A stretch of DNA of 64,000 bases from Gnetum montanum (Eukaryota > Streptophyta > Gnetopsida > Gnetales > Gnetaceae), in NCBI GenBank assembly GCA_015680685.1, contig MNCI01023689.1, positions 84,652-148,651 on the forward strand, read 5' to 3'. The notes below the pieces were generated by a model. That model saw only the letters and a list, made by a program, of their open reading frames with translations. It ran no database searches and was not told the origin of the DNA. Positions within the stretch are counted from its first letter, which is position 1; every line of letters starts with the position of its first letter. Both the position numbers and the translations under genes were made by a program. Positions 10,676-21,936 of the stretch are shown piece after piece.

Positions 10676-11519
10676 TGATGAGTGGTCAGGTACCCCTACA
10701 CAACCATACGAATACGAGCGCTTCACGCACGATCCGGTCGAACTTCGTAAACAAACTAGTTTTGGTATCTAGACAGTTACTTGTAGATCGCAGTTCACTA
10801 TCTTTCCCCTTAGACTAGTATTAGCTTTGTCATGTATGGTTTAGTCCAGAGTGAGGCATATGATGTGATCCTAAACTAGTGCTACTCCTAGAGACAATGG
10901 AAAATAATCTTGATTAAACTAATAAGCAATAGGAAATGAAGTCTAAGCTAGCTTAAGTGTGATGAGCATCCATTCCTTAATCATCTGTACACATCTTGCA
11001 CCTCATGCACAACTACTACTAGGATTACCAAGCGTAGGGCCTAAGTACGCTACTGGGTTACCGAGTAGTCACACTTAAATGCTCGTGATTAAGTCGTACT
11101 CATTCCATGTTACTAGGAGATAAGGGTAGAGAAATATTAATGAAGAAATTAGCAAAGAAAAATAACAATTAAATAAATAATTAAGCTAAGTGGATGTTTC
11201 AATGATGAAGTAATCTTGATCTTTATTGCCAGTCATGTGCATGTCCAAGTACGTCACACTCAAATAAGGATGCCATACAATTACAATCATCACACTACCG
11301 GCATGCACTGGGAGAAAAGGATTGAGAGGAAAAACTAATGTACTAAAAACTATTGAAAACTTAAACTTTTAAAACTTCCTTACTAAATCTAACTACCTCT
11401 TATTTATAGATGAGGAGGCAGGCTGCGATATCGCGTCTAGGCTGTGATATCGTGTACGCGATATCGCATACACGATATCATGGGTGTGATATCGCATCCA
11501 ACAAATTCATGACTCATCA
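10676..11519 (-). repeat. 3' LTR of element C
   Basis: This 844-bp LTR runs from TGATGAGTGGTCAGGTACCC to GACTCATCA. The GATATC cluster is at 11420-11500, and the minus TATA (tatttatag) lies near 11400. It closely matches the other LTR of the element, including the block around aataatcttgattaaac. Confidence 0.93.
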
Positions 11520-11553
11520 TACCCACATGACTAAATGAAAAATTGTCCTCAAG
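11520..11553 (-). other. Polypurine-tract block, element C
   Basis: In plus coordinates tacccacatgactaaatg is followed by a copy of the tgtcctcaag block, directly against the 3' LTR. Read on the minus strand it ends TTTAGTCATGTGGGTA, compared with TTTAGTCATGGGGGTA in element F. Confidence 0.75.
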
Positions 11554-11711
11554 TTAAAGTGAGAACAAGCACCATTGCTTACACAGTGGATAGGTATGGG
11601 ATTATTAACTGACGAGAATGGATTCATGCCACAGTGTGGAATCAGAACAAAAGTGAGACACAACACAAAGAAGGTAAAAGAAAATCCTATAGCTACAAAA
11701 TTAGGTAGAAC

Positions 11712-14521
11712 TTATGTAGTTCCTAGTGGCAATGGCTCCTCCATGTGTTCCTTTCCCTTGTCTTATGCTCCAGGTCTTGGGATTTGATGGCATTGAAGTA
11801 TGGCATAGAGTTTCTCCTCTTCAGTTCAGGGATCCTATGCCATCCATGCTAATGTTCCAATGTTTGATGGAGTCAACACATCCCATGGGCAGGGCAGTTG
11901 CGGAAACATTTTATTTGCTTTGACATACTAGGCTGCAAACATCTGTCGTTCCTCCTCGTAGGCTCTAGCTTTGTCTTTGTATTCTTGAAAATCTGTGACC
12001 CGTCGAGCCAAGTTTGTTGTGACATCTTTCTACCCCTAGTAGCTTACTTTAACCACCTCGAGTTTAGAATTTGTAACCTCCAATTTTTGTAATATTTTCC
12101 TTCATTCTGCAAATTCTGTTTCATATTTTATGTAGGTGGTGGCTACCTATTGCTCGAGATTTGTTCTCGGGTTCCCTACTATTAACATGGCAAGGTTGGC
12201 ATACCACAGGTTTACCAACTCCATGTATTCTGTAAGGTCTTGGATCTACAATTCATAGCTCTTAACTTCCGCCTAGTGGAAAAACATGTATGTGTCCAAT
12301 ATGGCCCGCCAGTTAGTGTGTTGAGCACTAAGAACATTGATGTGGTCCTTGGCCATATGGGTCTCCTTCTCAATGATTTGCTTATACATCCCCACCTAGT
12401 CCCAAAAATGCTCCTTCAATTTCTCATGTCGTTTAGCCTCATTGTGCCATGTGCTTATGTCAATGGTCATCTTCTAATGGATGGCACGTACCTCCTCCAT
12501 CGAGAGGGTTCGATTTTCCCTAGCTAAATAGTTTATGTTCTGGTTGACCATGATTAGTTGTTCTCGCAACTGTTGAGAATGTTCTTTAAGAAAATTCTTT
12601 TTTTTTTCCACAAAGGTCAACCAAAAGTTGTCAAGAACAATTTGTTTGTTTTTCTCTTATAAGGCTTTGAGTGCCTTAGTGTGCGCATAAGTTTGCGCTT
12701 GTGCTACAGAGGCATCCCAAACAACTTTCTCTTTTTCTTCTACCACTCTGCCACCAATTTAGTAAGTTGTTCAGTCTTGAAAATGTCCAGCTGGTCTATG
12801 GGAATGAATTGAGAAGGATCCCGCTATGCTACTTGGAGGGTCATGAGCCTTTCTTGCAATCTTTGCACTTCTACTTCTACATGCTTGGCCCTCATCTCTA
12901 TCAAGACCAGCTTCCCTTTGGTGGAAATGAGGTCTGATTGTATTGCTATAGCATCCTATGGGATGTCAAACAAGGACGTCATTACTTGTCCTATTTGTAG
13001 TAATCGGTCAAGTACATCCTCATGTTCTGCAGGAGTCATTGAGGTTCCAGCCAGAGTTCGAGCATCTTGTGCTCCTATAAGATCTACTAGTGGCACAACA
13101 GACACATTGAATGATTCTTTAATGTGGTCTACGATCACTTATGTGGCTCCTACTACATCTTGGTGCTACATGATCACCACCATGGCCCCTTCACTCGTTT
13201 CTAACTGCACTTGAAAGGACGTAGCGTTCCTTGAGATCTGTTGTGACCAAGTGCTCTCTCCTCCCCCTGTATGAATGGACACTTCACCCATCACACTGTC
13301 CAAAGAAACCATGGGCTGTATGGCATCATCGAAGAAGTGGAAGAAATTTGCATCATCATGACTTCCCTAACTGACCGTCTCAACGATGGTCCTAAGATGG
13401 CTCATTGACGGTCTGTAATCTTCCGATAGTGGTGGTGGATGATCCTATTGGCCCGTGCTAGGCCTTACTTCTTGTCGTTGGCTAGGTCCTATGCTTGGAA
13501 GTTGGCTAGGTCCTGCAGGTTGAGTTGCAATTGGCCCTGTTGTCTATTCTTTTTCTTGTTCCGGCCCCAGCATCTCACCAGTGATTTTCCTTGTGGCTGG
13601 TGGCTTCAGTATTTTGGAAAATGAAGCATTTTGGGCTTTTTGAAGGACATCATTGGTGTATCCTCTGATACCAGCACATTTGCAAAGCTTTCTGATAAGA
13701 CAAGGGAAGGGCAACATAAGCTTCCCCATCTTTCGTTCTTCAAACCACCTCAAGATCTCCGTAAAATATAGATGAGGCAGGTTAGCATTAACCTTTCCCA
13801 TCAACACTGCACATCCTCTTGCCGCATATGTTGAAATTCTTTTTAAGCCTTTTGTGGGGAAGAGGTGATAAGTCCCTATTTTGAAATAAATCCTATCTTC
13901 TGTCATCAACTCCCCAAACGTCTTATCTTCTTTGCCATACGCCCTTTCCAACCAAACTCGTCATGCATCAGGGTCTAAGCAGGTAGACAACTAGGCAACC
14001 TTTGGTCTTGTATTCGAAAGGTTTAATACTTCTGAAATGGATTGAATAGAGAAATCAATAGTCACACCACAAATGTTAATAGTGGTGCCTTATTCTTTGT
14101 TGTGCCAAAATTGGTACGTTTCCCCTAAGTACCAAGCACTGCTTTCAGAGAGGATAGGCCATAATGGAGACTCTTTGAGATGATCCAAAACAGCCTCCAA
14201 AGCAAATTCTGTGAAAGATCCAAAGTTTAATTCCACAATCACTGTAGTGAATATGGACCTTTCATGGATGGCCTGAACACAATCCTAGCACAACGTGAGA
14301 TGTTGTCCTTGCTCAGGTGCTGCCACAACTTCTCCTTCTACCTACCTTGATTGTACAGTAGAAGGATCCTCTTGGTGGATACTAAATGATTGTTCCTCCT
14401 GCTCTGCATGCTGTCTGGGAGGAACTTGTCCTTCACCTCTCCTAGGTCATTTTCTCCCACCTTGAGTAGGACATTCCTGTTGTCCACGTTTCTGGGCTAA
14501 CTACAATCACACGGGGCCCAT
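11712..14521 (-). pseudogene. ORF2 of element C: Athila-ORF1/plant-transposon-like domain plus long coiled coil (broken)
   Basis: The likely start is the ATG at 14521 (MGPV..., with stops at codons 5 and 7). About 180 codons of low-complexity and linker sequence lead into a region with AWYLGETYQFW and INICGVTIDFSIQ, then an open stretch (13544-13951) with RISTYAARGCAVLMGKVN and KLMLPFPCLIRKLCKCAGI. That pattern resembles the 'putative plant transposon protein' (Transposase_32)/Athila ORF1 family; I recognised it by eye, without a search. The C-terminal half (to 11712) is Glu/Lys/Gln-rich and coiled-coil-like, with VEVQRLQERLMTLQ, and ends in MEEPLPLGTT. Most interruptions look like single-base stop mutations. 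The biochemical role is unknown. It could be a captured host or Athila ORF. Confidence 0.7.
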
Positions 14522-16340
14522 CGCTAGTAAGGTTGTTACCAAAGTTAGGTTATACCTTACTGCTTGCCTTAATGAATTTGTTTTATCTTTGTGTGATGTT
14601 TCCCAAAAGATTATAATATTTAATGCTTTTTTCTTAGGTGGTTTCCAAATCTAGTTTCCTGGTATAACTAAGGGGATGAAATTATTTTTGGCACATTTAT
14701 CCTTAATTTTGTAGCTAATTACCCTTGATAATGTCCTTTGGGCAATGATGAATTTCAAAAAAGTTATGCACTATTCGGCGTGTGCCCCTCCCCCACGACT
14801 AAGCTAAACACTCCGGGTTCAAGTAGGTTCAAACGGAATGAAAAACTTCCCCCACATGAATAGTTGAAAATGATGTTAAGTAGCATAGGGGGGTCACGTA
14901 TATATATATTTTTGAGATGCGATATTGAGTACGTGATATCGTGTAAGCGATATTGTGGCCTATCGATGTTAGGGCACTTATGTAATATACCGAATTTTAA
15001 TATTTTTTTGAAATTAATGATGGAAAATAAGGACATTTGGACTATTTTTAAAGGGTCCCAAGGCAATTCAACTAGTTCTGAAGGCATGAAAATTATGATG
15101 GTGTGGATTTTATCAATAAGGACCTCAGGTGATAAGGGAGAGAAAAAGGCTATGTGATGGTTCATAGGAACGTTTGAATCGGAGGGGTAGTAATAAGGGA
15201 AAAAAATATTATTAACAATATGTTAGGGGTAATAGATGGTGTGTTTAAGATGTGTTATGAGTGCAAATTACAAAAATCATGCAAGTGGGTCCTCCCCAAA
15301 AGCAGGTTTCAACCTATAATGCCCTTGTGTAAGCACACCTTAAAATGTCCGTAGGCACTAGAAGGGTTAAATGTAATCCACACTGGTTCCACAAAACACA
15401 CACATGTAGGTACCACTAGAATGAGGTAAGAATTCTACGCTATACAAGACATGAGCTACAATTACATGAACAATAAGATGAGACGGACTATAGAAGGGAT
15501 TGTAGAGATTGGGACATGAGGTAATTGACCTAGGGCACAGTGAATCCTGCATGTAAAGCATGATTAATGTGTCATTAACCCATCATTCCAAGATCAGGAC
15601 CAAGTTCATCCCTCTGATCAGTGACATCGCATTGTTTCATCCATGATGAGCAACTATGAGAGTACCAGAAGAACAAGGCGTATGATCACTTGGCATTTTG
15701 TTCAAGGGAGGAGTGATTTTTTCTTTGTGGCACTTCCTTTGTTTTTTGTGTTATTTTTTTTCACTGCTAAATCCAAAGAAGCCACCAACCTCTGGGCATG
15801 GGCGCATGTCTTTCTAATGGAACCCCCTATAACTACATTGGATTTTTGAGTGCCTTTTCATTACTCTTACTCCCATTTTGTGTTAGATCTACAAGGATCT
15901 TAGTACCACCACGTTGCCTGATAACTCCCATAGATGTCACCAAAGAGAATCTGCAAGTTCCCTTGATGTCACACCCTAATCATTCCCTCTTGATCCAGCC
16001 TTCTTCATTTCAGGTACAATGGACACAAAATTAATTTTAAGTTTTAAGAATGTCAAGAATATCACTGTACCCTTGAACACAACCTCTTATTTATAGAATG
16101 GATGAGTGGTTGTGATGGGCTCACTGTCAAAATAATTGATTGTTTGAGACTTGATAACATAGAACACACCTCAACCAACGAGCCACATGAGTGTTTTATT
16201 CGTAGATGAGATTACTTATAAAAAGATAAAAAGACAAAAAGACAAAAAGATAAAACAAGAATTTGAAAAATGAAAATCTGGAAAACAAAAAATTGTAAAA
16301 TTAAAGAAAATAAAAACATATTTATTAATGCTGCTCATTA
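14522..16340 (-). other. Non-coding spacer of element C between ORF2 and gag
   Basis: No convincing frame runs through it. It shares blocks with the pol-to-LTR spacers of G, I and J: cccccacgactaag near 14790, gtgggtcctccccaaa near 15280, and a cttgatgtcacaccc stretch near 15960. This suggests pol was removed and only the downstream spacer kept. A stray GATATC-type cluster lies at 14915-14955 and a short (AAAAAGAY)n run at 16218-16256. Confidence 0.6.
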
Positions 16341-18068
16341 TTAATATGAGGAATATCCCCCATAACTAAACGGTTGAGCATGACAAGGATTAATAAGTGA
16401 AAGATGAGGATCCTTGCATGTTGGAAATATTGAAACTTGATCATACTTACCCCATTGGGGTTCACACACCTGATTATAGTAAGCATAGTGGGGTAATTTA
16501 TAAGATGTGGTTCCCAAGTAAAGAGTTGACCCACTATGATACTTGAGACCATAAGATGGTATGCAAGGATCGGGATGTTGCTCTCCATGGCTATATTCAT
16601 TGGGTTGTATGGTTGTTGGAGTGTTAATTGCTGGCCCTGATAAAGTAACACAAGGCGTTAGGATTGAAGAGAAGGATGCACCACAGTTTTGGACTTGTGC
16701 TGAGTTGGAGAATGTAGTGGCCTTGGAACTGTGTTGTCCCTTCCTACGGTCATGTCTAAAGAAGGGACACCTTCGATGTTGAGGAGGTCTCTCACTGCTA
16801 TTGGAAATAGTAGCTCAAGTAACGTTCGTGGGTTGTTGCTATGATGCAGACACTTCAGGAATAGTTGGTGGTGATGTAGGAGGAAGGAAAGGATGAGAAT
16901 GTTGAAATTTAGGAGAAGTGTAAGGGACACAAGGCGGTGGTTGTGTTGAGGACATGGGCTGATAGTATTGAGGAGAATAATAATGCTGCGAGATAGAGTA
17001 CGTTGACCCAATTGAGGAAATAGGATGTTGGACTAGATAAGCATTTGGATTCGGATGATTCGAAGGGTATCTCTAGTTTAGGGATGGCTTCCCCCACGAC
17101 TGGGATTGTTGCCACTATGATCAAACACAGTATCTCTGTACGAAATATAGGTGTAACGTGCTTCCCCAATGCTCATATAAATATAACAAGATTGGGCATG
17201 GGCCCTTGGGGTGATCGTACAGGCAAAGGTTGCATTCATACGTATGATTGGAAATTGGGCTCTTATTTTCCTCATCCCTTCTTTCTGAATGTCTAATGAT
17301 ATTTTGGCCTACTTCTCGGGTTGTCAAANNNNNNNNNNNNNNNNNNNNNNNNTATAGTTGACCTTGGGCATACATCCCTAAGGTCTCTCTTGTTTCATCA
17401 CGAAGCCCATCAATGATATGGTACATTAGCCTTTCATCAGAGAACTCATGGCCTGGAAGGTTTTTTAATAGTGCATAATATCTTTCTAAGGCCATGTCCA
17501 AAGGTTCATGTTGTGCTTGTTTCCACTCTTGGATTTGTTTCCTCAAGGCCGACACTCTTGTGTAGGTTTGATATCTTTCGTTAAAGAGTTCTACCATTGT
17601 TGGCCAACGTTGAATTGAATTTGGTTTTAACGATCTATACCATACTTTTGCTTGGCCAACAAGTGTCATAGGAAAGAGCTTGAGTTTTTGTTAATTGTTA
17701 TCAATGTTGTTCCATGCACAGGCATCGTAGAAGGCTTGTAAATGTTGTTGTGGATCTAAGTCATAGCCTCTTGAGAAATTGGGAAAGTTTTTTAAGTCGA
17801 GCCTAGGTAAGTGGCTCTCTTTACGATGCGTACGAGAGATTCGAACAAACTCTTGTATTTGCGTTAGGCTTGTAGTTGGCAATAGGGGTTCATTGTCATC
17901 AAGTAAGTTATGCTTTCATGCGTTGGGATGATGCTACCTTCGTTTATGTTTATAAGAAACCCCCACCTTAGATTGCGTACTCCAATCTTCATTGTCATAT
18001 AATTCATTGGTTCTCCAATGAATTGCCTCACTAGATGTGGCATTATCGTAGTCTTGTAGGAGAGGCAT
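16341..18068 (-). pseudogene. gag: Degenerate gag of element C (with assembly gap)
   Basis: The start at the ATG at 18068 opens MPLLQDYDNATSSEAIHW; in-frame stops follow near codon 46. The capsid-like domain (about 17360-17880) shows FPNFSRGYDLDPQQHLQAF, KVWYRSLKPNSIQRWP, ELFNERYQTY and DGLRDETRETLGMYAQGQL. A 24-N gap falls in the middle, then the zinc knuckle CNLCLYDHPKGPC (about 17190-17240), then a Tyr/Pro/Ser-rich tail (16341-17010) ending YGGYSSY and two stops. It is homologous to gag of element A throughout and, in the capsid region, to gag of F, G, H and J. Confidence 0.83.
17329..17352. other. Assembly gap (24 N) inside element C gag
   Basis: By alignment with gag of element A (about 1168-1450), roughly 280 bases belong here, so 24 N probably understates the missing length unless part of it was truly deleted. 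Confidence 0.8.
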
Positions 18069-18190
18069 GGTTGTGAAATTCTGTGTGAATTTGTATGTGA
18101 CTTTTTGTGATTATTTCTTCCTAAAAGATATATCATTAATTCCTATACAATGACCTTGTATGATATAACTAATCTAGATAACTAGCACCA

Positions 18191-18208
18191 TCCCCATCAA
18201 CAGCACCA
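18191..18208 (-). other. Primer-binding site, tRNA-Asp type (decayed), element C
   Basis: Plus-strand TCCCCATCAACAGCACCA differs at four positions from TCCCCGGCAACGGCGCCA, the end of plant tRNA-Asp. It sits one base from the 5' LTR. Confidence 0.8.
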
Positions 18209-18209
18209 A

Positions 18210-19069
18210 TGATGAGTGACGAGGTACCCCTACACTCAACCATACGAATACGAGCGCTTCACACACGATCCAGTTAAACTCTGCACATGGATTAGTTCTG
18301 GTATCTAGATAGTTACTTGTAGATTGCAATTCGCTGTCCTCCCACCTGGACTAGTATTAGCGTTGTCACGTATGGTTTAGTATAGAGTGAGGCATATGAT
18401 GTGATTCTAAACTAGTGCTACTCCTAGAGACAATGGAAAATAATCTTGATTAAACTAATAAGCAATAGGACATGAAGTCTAAGCTAGCCTAAGTGCAATG
18501 AGCATTTGTTCCTTAATCATCCGTACACATCTTGAACCTCATGCATTACTCCTACTGGGATTACCAAGTGTAGATCCTAAGTACGCTACTGGGTTACCAA
18601 GTAGTCACACTTAAATGCTTGTGATTAAGTCGTACTCATTCCACATTACTAGGAGATAAGGGTAGAGAAATATTAACGAAGAAAGAATTAAAGAAAAATA
18701 ATAATTAAATAAATAAATAAGCTAAGTGGATGCTACCATGATGAAGTAATCTCGATCTTTATTGCCTATCATGTGCGTGTCCAAGTACGTAACACTCGAA
18801 TGAGGATGTCGTACAATTACAATCATCACACTACGGGCATGCACTGGGAGAAAAGGGTTGAGAGGAAAAAATGATGTAATAAAAACTATTGAAAACTTAA
18901 ACTTTTAAAACTCCCTTACTAAATTTCCCTACCTCTTATTTATAGATGAGGAGGCAGGCTATGATATTGTGTACACAATATCGCGTCTAGGCTCTGATAT
19001 CATGTACATGATATCACATACGGGATATCATGGGTGGGATATCGCAGCCAACAAATTCTTGACTCATCA
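18210..19069 (-). repeat. 5' LTR of element C
   Basis: This 860-bp LTR runs from TGATGAGTGACGAGGTACCC to CTTGACTCATCA. The TATA on the minus strand is at 18937-18945 (tatttatag in plus coordinates), with GATATC-type palindromes at 18960-19045. Confidence 0.93.
18937..18945 (-). promoter_or_regulatory. TATA box in 5' LTR of element C
   Basis: Plus-strand TATTTATAG, read as CTATAAATA on the minus strand and followed by AGAGGT, matches the conserved LTR core promoter. Confidence 0.7.
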
Positions 19070-19500
19070 CCACCTATCAATATTGTCATTGCAATAAACA
19101 AAAGATTTTTACCAACTATATGAGAGCCAGATAACATGCAAAATTCCTTTACTATAGCTAATAAAATATCAATATGTTGTAGAGAATTGTTAATCACAAA
19201 AAAAGAATCATTTGCAAAGTGCATGTTAGGCAATTGAATACCTTAATCATCAATTGAAGTCTCCTTGATACCATTCATTTCCAAATCATAGTATAAATTA
19301 TGCAAAATAAAGTATGCAACAATAATAAAATGATAGTGAGTAAGAGAATAATCTTGATGAACTAACTACTAAAGAGAAAAAAATAAACTCAGTCCAAAAT
19401 TTATATAACTTGAGCATTAGTTGTTAGTTACATAGCCTCTTTAGCCTTTTCTTTCCTTTGTGAAAATTAAATAAGTTTATTCCTATTGTTGTATTATTGT
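19070..19500 (-). pseudogene. L1-type LINE reverse transcriptase palm region, relic
   Basis: The minus strand reads, in order, a VHQxxSLxxYxFIIVA segment (compare VRQGCPLAPYLFIIVA of plant L1), GIQLPNMHFANDSFFVINNS (catalytic FADD decayed to FAND, 19204-19224) and AIVKEFCMLSGSHI (compare FE..SGS.IN). These are L1 RT motifs in the right order. Element C inserted just after the motif, and the frame resumes at 10675. Confidence 0.75.
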
Positions 19501-20774
19501 TAGTAAAATGTCTTAGCATCTTGGGGATACTGTAGTTCCTATGTTGTATGTTTATAGTTTAAAAATTTGGATGAAACATTGGAAGAGAGGGGGAAAGTAG
19601 GAGAATCATATGTGTAGGCACATGGGATAATTCTCCAAATTAAAAATTGTGATAGGTGTGGTAAATGGATGAGAGGCACCCATATAAGAAGGCACATGGA
19701 ATAATACTCCAAATTAAAAATTATGGTGGATATTGTATATGGATGAGATCCAACCATCCATCTTGACTTAGTTGCTCCAATGACTTCTTTACATCTCATC
19801 AATCAATTAAAAAATTTCTAAATTAGTTGTCCTCTTTTCCACCAATAATGCCTTCAACTCCTATATAAGGAGGCTTGTGGGAGATTCAATTGCATGAGAA
19901 GTGTTCTTTGTTAAGGGGAATTCTTAGTTTTGAGTGTTTCATTCCTTATCTGAATTTAGGTTCAATTTCAAGTCTATTTTTCCATTCTCATTTCAAATTT
20001 TTTATATTTCACGTTTCTTATTATTCATAGTATCAATCTCTTCATTGTAAGTTTATGTTGTTTTCCAACCTATCAAAATCTTGAGAAGTGGCAACTAATA
20101 AATTTATTATATTTCATTCATTATTGCATATTTTGAATGATTATTATTTCATTTGGAGGCTAAAATCTACATCATTCTATTGTTAAAACTCCATTCAAAG
20201 AGAATTTGTATCAAGTGAGATATTAGATCTACAATATTTACTTGTTGCTTATTTTCAAAACTAAGATAGGAAAAGTGATTTCATATAATTTGAAGATAAC
20301 TTTTTCATATCTTAGATTTTTAAATAATTTTTATTGGGTTTGAAAGCCATCATATTTGGCTACTTCCAGCTAAAATTTTAGCCCAAGATCATTTATGGTA
20401 GCAAAGATATAGACTGATGAATTTGCATAACCAAATTTGGTCCATTTTTCATATAGTCATGAAAAAGTAGCCTTTGGATCATATTTTCTATCACTTTTTA
20501 ATGTATTTATTGATTTGATATTGTATAAAATACTTAGAGGATTCCAAGAACATATAGATTAAAGTCTAACTCCTAATATTATAGGAGCTTGATTAAGGAG
20601 CTTGTTTAAGCTTATAATTGTAGCCTTTCTAGGAGCTTGATTAAGGAGTCTTATTTCTCTCATCTTTTTCAATATTGGTACTCAAGTATATAAGCTACAC
20701 ATCTTTTAGATCATTGGGAGGCTTCCTCAAGAGCCAACATTAGCATCATTGAGTAGCATAAAAAGAAGATGGAT
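19501..20774. other. Unidentified ~1.27-kb insertion in the L1 RT region
   Basis: L1 homology stops near 19500 and restarts near 20775, although the two motifs normally lie close together, so this block was probably inserted. It is AT-rich with a TATATAAGG at about 19862, so an old solo LTR of another family (for example Ty1/copia) is possible, but I could not define ends or a target duplication. It contains an imperfect ~75-bp tandem duplication (19613-19755, unit gcacatggRataat.ctccaaattaaaaatt). No protein is recognised. Confidence 0.4.
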
Positions 20775-21640
20775 AAAATAGTACATGCAATAATAAAATT
20801 CCATTCGATCCTATCATAAGCTTTAATATAATCTAACTTAATAAAAGTGATATACTTTATAACCTTCTATATTTTACAATCCATGCATTTTGCTAAAATT
20901 CTATAAGTGATGTTAAGAAGAGTAATAGACATTCAATTACCAAAATATTAAAAATCACCATTCTTGGGAAGAAGGCGAATCATGCTTTTGTTAATATTTG
21001 CACCTTTAAATAGCTTATTGGAAAATACAATAAATTTCATTTTCAATAATTTCCTAATGGTTCTTAAAAAATTTTGTCATCCCCTAAATTAAAAGATATT
21101 ACATTGATTTCTTCCATTGTAATTTCTACTTCAATAATACTTTGATGCACTTATATTATAACATAAAAAATATGCATATTAGATGCCTCAAATGCTTTTT
21201 TATTAAAACTTTTATAAGAAAAAATAAAACAAAAAGAATTTCCTTTAAAAAATGGTTAATAGCATCAAGATTTGTAGTGATGGAATCATTAATATAAAGG
21301 AATTCTAGTCCAGATACTTAACCATTTCCTTTGATACAGTTAAAAAGCTCCTTACAAGGCTCATCTTCAATTTTTAGCTGGGACATAAAACTTTAGTAAG
21401 AGTACTTTTAACTTAAAAAACATCCCAATACATTTTAGCATAATGAGCTTCAACTAATGCATTTTAAGTTTTAAAATGATAGAAATTTTGGTCAAAAATA
21501 ATTTGCATTTCCTTAATAGGTTCTACAAACTCTTCTTTAACTTGCCACTTTTGCTTAACAAATTCCTTTCCAACCCATATAGCATAATTTGTGCCCCTAC
21601 AAGTAGTTTGCTACCACCAATCAATCCAACCAATATTATC
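20775..21640 (-). pseudogene. L1-type LINE, RT N-terminal region, relic
   Basis: The minus-strand reading includes LLPKNGDF near 20945-20975, ITLLNITYRILAKCMDCKI (compare PI.LLN..YKI.AK.LA.RL), and DYIKAYDRIEWNFI at about 20787-20830 (compare FEKAYDRVEW). These are the canonical fingers and palm A motifs of L1 RT. Stops and small frameshifts are frequent. It is the 5' continuation of 19070-19500. Confidence 0.75.
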
Positions 21641-21701
21641 GGTGGCTTTTTTTAATAATATTTTCATCTAAGACATATAGTGAAATTAGAAGATTATAGT
21701 G

Positions 21702-21836
21702 GGGTGTTAGAACCTTGAATTAATCGTAGTATAGGTACACCCTAGGATATATTGCCTAATTAGTATGCCAGAATCAAACCCATGACTTGGAGCTTTCAAA
21801 TCAAGAGCTTTACCACAAGGATAATACCTCATTATT
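21702..21836 (-). repeat. tRNA-derived SINE, copy 2
   Basis: The box B complement gaatcaaacc is at 21771-21780 and a degenerate box A complement (taccacaaggataatacctc) at 21811-21830. The tail tataggtacaccctagga is shared with copies 1 and 3. The middle reads GATTTGAAAGCTCCAAGTCA on the minus strand, a variant shared with the copy at 37160. No clear target duplication is seen. Confidence 0.65.
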
Positions 21837-21865
21837 GACATTAAAATATTATAACTTAGCATTGC

Positions 21866-21935
21866 TGATTAAAATCAAATCCATAGCTTGGAGCTTCTAA
21901 TTTAAGAGTTTTAAGACCAAGGTAAAGTCCCAAAA
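21866..21935 (-). repeat. SINE fragment, copy 2b
   Basis: Plus-strand aaaatcaaatccatagcttggagcttctaa repeats the box B and middle part of copy 2 about 100 bp upstream. The ends are eroded. Confidence 0.45.
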
Positions 21936-21936
21936 A

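Larger units (their letters stand above)
10676..19069 (-). mobile_element. Element C: complete non-autonomous LTR element, gag + ORF2, no pol
   Basis: The 8394-bp element has two similar LTRs (10676-11519 and 18210-19069). Its flanks are CCACT (10671-10675) and CCACC (19070-19074), a target duplication with one mutation. On the minus strand the order is 5' LTR, primer site, gag, a 1.8-kb spacer, ORF2, purine tract and 3' LTR. I find no protease, reverse transcriptase, RNase H or integrase anywhere between the LTRs, so it must have depended on another element for copying. It interrupts an L1 ORF. It is the reference copy for the A/B/C family. Confidence 0.9.

Noticed and set aside
14764-15165. 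Overlapping ORFs of 97-133 codons on both strands
   Set aside because: They lie in the non-coding spacer of element C, which matches spacers in G, I and J where the frames are not kept.
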